Shown: in pieces, positions 62,659-64,000 of the stretch
Position numbering within the stretch: position 1 is the first letter of the stretch
How the letters are laid out: every line of letters begins with the position of its first letter
NCBI GenBank assembly: GCA_902826775.1
Contig: CADEHE010000001.1
Location: forward strand, 62,001 to 126,000
Direction of reading: 5' to 3'
Origin: an uncultured Pseudomonadota bacterium
GTDB lineage: Bacteria > Pseudomonadota > Gammaproteobacteria > Burkholderiales > JALYOK01
Length of the DNA: 64,000 nucleotides
Notes under the pieces: generated by a model
Seen by the model: the letters and a program-made list of their open reading frames with translations, nothing else
Database searches by the model: none
What the model was told of the DNA's origin: nothing
Translations under genes and position numbers: made by a program

Positions 62659-63750
62659 TTAAACGCACCAGCTGCAAGCCCGAGCGATACGCTCGGCTCG
62701 TTTCTCCCAGCTGTGATCTTTAGCGGTCTCGCGTGCCGCCCTCGCGAGCTTCACGGCTAGTTGCCGATCGTTTTGAAGACGGCGGATTGCGCTTTTCCAT
62801 GCTCCGATATCATTAGCGGTAACCAACAGAGCGTTTTGCTCGTGTGTAAGGACCTCCCGAATCGCGGGTAGATCGCTGGCAACGATGGGGCGCCCTGCCG
62901 CTAGCGCTTCGAAGAGTTTCATTGGACTCATCGAACCCGCAGTCGCGATTTCGGCTTGATAGGGCAGCAAGACAATATCTGACTGCGCGTACCAACCGGG
63001 AACTTGATAGTGAGGCACGAAGGGCTTGGGTGTAAGCAGTGGGGGAGATATATAGCCCTGCGCCGCCTCCCCGATCATGGTCACCCGCCCCACTCCATCG
63101 TGTGCAAGCTGTTCGAGAATCGTCATCCCGCGCTCATGGGCAAGCGTGCCTATATAAACAAAATGGGGGCTGTTTAGTCGGGCTGGATCAAATTCAGGAA
63201 CATCGGCGTAAGCCGCCAGATCTACAGCACTAGGCGCTACCACGACTCTCTTTGCGTCTGCGCCTGCGCGCAACAATGTACCTGCCGCCGAATGACTAAT
63301 TGGCACCAGCCTTTGAATGATACCTTTGCGATGCCAGGCAACAACCGACCGTAAGAGTCCAGCGCGATCCAAGTCACCGACTGCGTCGTGCACTTCGAGA
63401 ACATGCGGTAAACGCAGCATCACCAGCATTCGGCTAAATTCCGGTGATCGAACGTATATCGCTCGCGCTTGCGCAAGGTAGGCGCGCCGAAACACAAAAA
63501 AAGGCCAAAACTTGAAGCGAGTGTGCAGCAACTGCGTAGGGCTGATGACTAGTGGGCTCGCGATACCAAGATCGCGAAGCCGGTCCGGCAAAGCCAGCCT
63601 GGGATCCAATGGTGGCATAAACAACTGCGTATTGATGCCGATGCTTTGAAACGCCGCAGCAGTATGGAGAGTTTGTATTAGGTTGGCGCGATTGCGATGC
63701 AATCGACTGCGACTAATGTAGATCAGGTCCTTAGCGTGCGCGCTAGACAT
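62659..63750 (-). CDS. GT4-family glycosyltransferase
   Basis: A 363-residue protein: N-terminal IYISRSRLHRNRANLIQTLH, donor-binding FVYIGTLAHERGMTILEQLA and SPMKLFEALAAGRPIVASDLPAIREVL. It resembles the GT4 branch used in surface polysaccharide assembly. It starts 19 bp after the sulfotransferase stop, so both belong to one transcript. Confidence 0.83.
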   Translation of the reverse strand: MSSAHAKDLIYISRSRLHRNRANLIQTLHTAAAFQSIGINTQLFMPPLDPRLALPDRLRDLGIASPLVISPTQLLHTRFKFWPFFVFRRAYLAQARAIYVRSPEFSRMLVMLRLPHVLEVHDAVGDLDRAGLLRSVVAWHRKGIIQRLVPISHSAAGTLLRAGADAKRVVVAPSAVDLAAYADVPEFDPARLNSPHFVYIGTLAHERGMTILEQLAHDGVGRVTMIGEAAQGYISPPLLTPKPFVPHYQVPGWYAQSDIVLLPYQAEIATAGSMSPMKLFEALAAGRPIVASDLPAIREVLTHEQNALLVTANDIGAWKSAIRRLQNDRQLAVKLARAARETAKDHSWEKRAERIARACSWCV

Positions 63751-63769
63751 TGTTGCGAGATACTGCAGC

Positions 63770-64000
63770 TCAGCGGTATCCCATTGTCCGGTTCATCTCC
63801 CCCCCAATTTTGTCAAACTCAGATAGTGTTGCCGTGGCCAATTCAGTCTTCCATCGTTCATCCAGTTGGAAACCGGGCACTCCATGCGTGTGGTATTCCC
63901 GTGCATTGGTATATTTCTGAAGATCTTCATGCGATTTCCCCGAAGCGGTACGACTCTCTATGATTGGCCCTAAATTCCCTCCCAATAGATGGCTAGGGTA
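63770..64000 (-). CDS. sulfotransferase-family protein, C-terminal part, cut by window edge
   Basis: An open minus-strand frame enters from beyond 64000 and ends at 63770. It reads YPSHLLGGNLGPIIESRTAS and later ERWKTELATATLSEFDKIGG and EMNRTMGYR, the pattern of sulfotransferase C-termini (helix, Trp, GY end). The PAPS-binding N-terminus is outside. Together with the glycosyltransferase downstream it suggests a sulfated surface glycan. Assignment rests on the C-terminal pattern only. Confidence 0.6.
   Translation of the reverse strand, partial: YPSHLLGGNLGPIIESRTASGKSHEDLQKYTNAREYHTHGVPGFQLDERWKTELATATLSEFDKIGGEMNRTMGYR

Noticed and set aside
1..64000. CRISPR arrays, tRNA and rRNA genes
   Set aside because: No regularly spaced direct repeats, cloverleaf-like segments with TTCGA-type arms, or ribosomal RNA stretches were recognised by eye; a covariance-model scan would be decisive.

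Overview
The window looks like a chromosomal segment of a GC-rich betaproteobacterium, probably uncultured or environmental. The evidence is a 6S RNA of betaproteobacterial type between zapA and an EVE-domain gene, the proteobacterial GshA type found in nitrifiers and acidithiobacilli, a gap-pgk-pyk-fba block with a Calvin-type class II aldolase, ftsY-ftsE-ftsX, and two outer-surface proteins with PEP-CTERM-like tails.

Layout. 1-16.9 kb: 3' part of gshA, a small secreted repeat protein, a trypsin-like protease, then scattered catabolic genes (GMC oxidoreductase, glyoxalase II, aldo/keto reductase, EthD, DapA-type lyase, VOC protein, long class V aminotransferase, serine hydrolase, RraA-like aldolase, enolase-superfamily dehydratase) and PEP-CTERM proteins. 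16.9-24.2 kb: an accessory island. A type II toxin-antitoxin pair, vapB and vapC, is split by about 6.6 kb holding a xanthine-dehydrogenase fragment, a DUF6881-like gene, a truncated IS91-type element, a frameshifted PepSY gene, a TonB-dependent receptor and a near-complete IS91-type element. 24.3-34.5 kb: second enolase-superfamily gene, yceI/lysR, GNAT, NHL propeller, DUF1207, two 2-hydroxyacid-related dehydrogenases, TauE, EVE. 34.6-38.1 kb: 6S RNA, zapA, a zapB-like gene, sseA, and a RES-Xre toxin-antitoxin locus interrupted by a noncoding repeat. 38-43.7 kb: a molybdopterin oxidoreductase, then a probable operon of thioredoxin-like protein, HAMP-GGDEF-EAL protein and double-DEP protein. 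43.8-50.8 kb: purC, psiE and the central glycolytic/Calvin block. 51-56.7 kb: paired M16 peptidases and, divergently, ftsY, ftsE, ftsX. 56.7-64 kb: surface glycan genes (methyltransferases, O-antigen ligase-like protein, three GT4 glycosyltransferases, a sulfotransferase end).

Most notable observation: an 11-bp direct repeat (CACCGGGCGCG) flanks the 6.6-kb block. Removing the block plus one repeat copy rebuilds a vapBC operon in which the vapB stop and vapC start overlap as GTGA. The right edge of the block coincides with the end of the IS91-type element, which suggests that this element carried the iron-uptake cargo in and separated toxin from antitoxin. The RES-Xre locus shows a smaller parallel: related inverted-repeat elements lie upstream of the antitoxin and in the gap between antitoxin and toxin. 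No tRNA, rRNA or CRISPR array was recognised.
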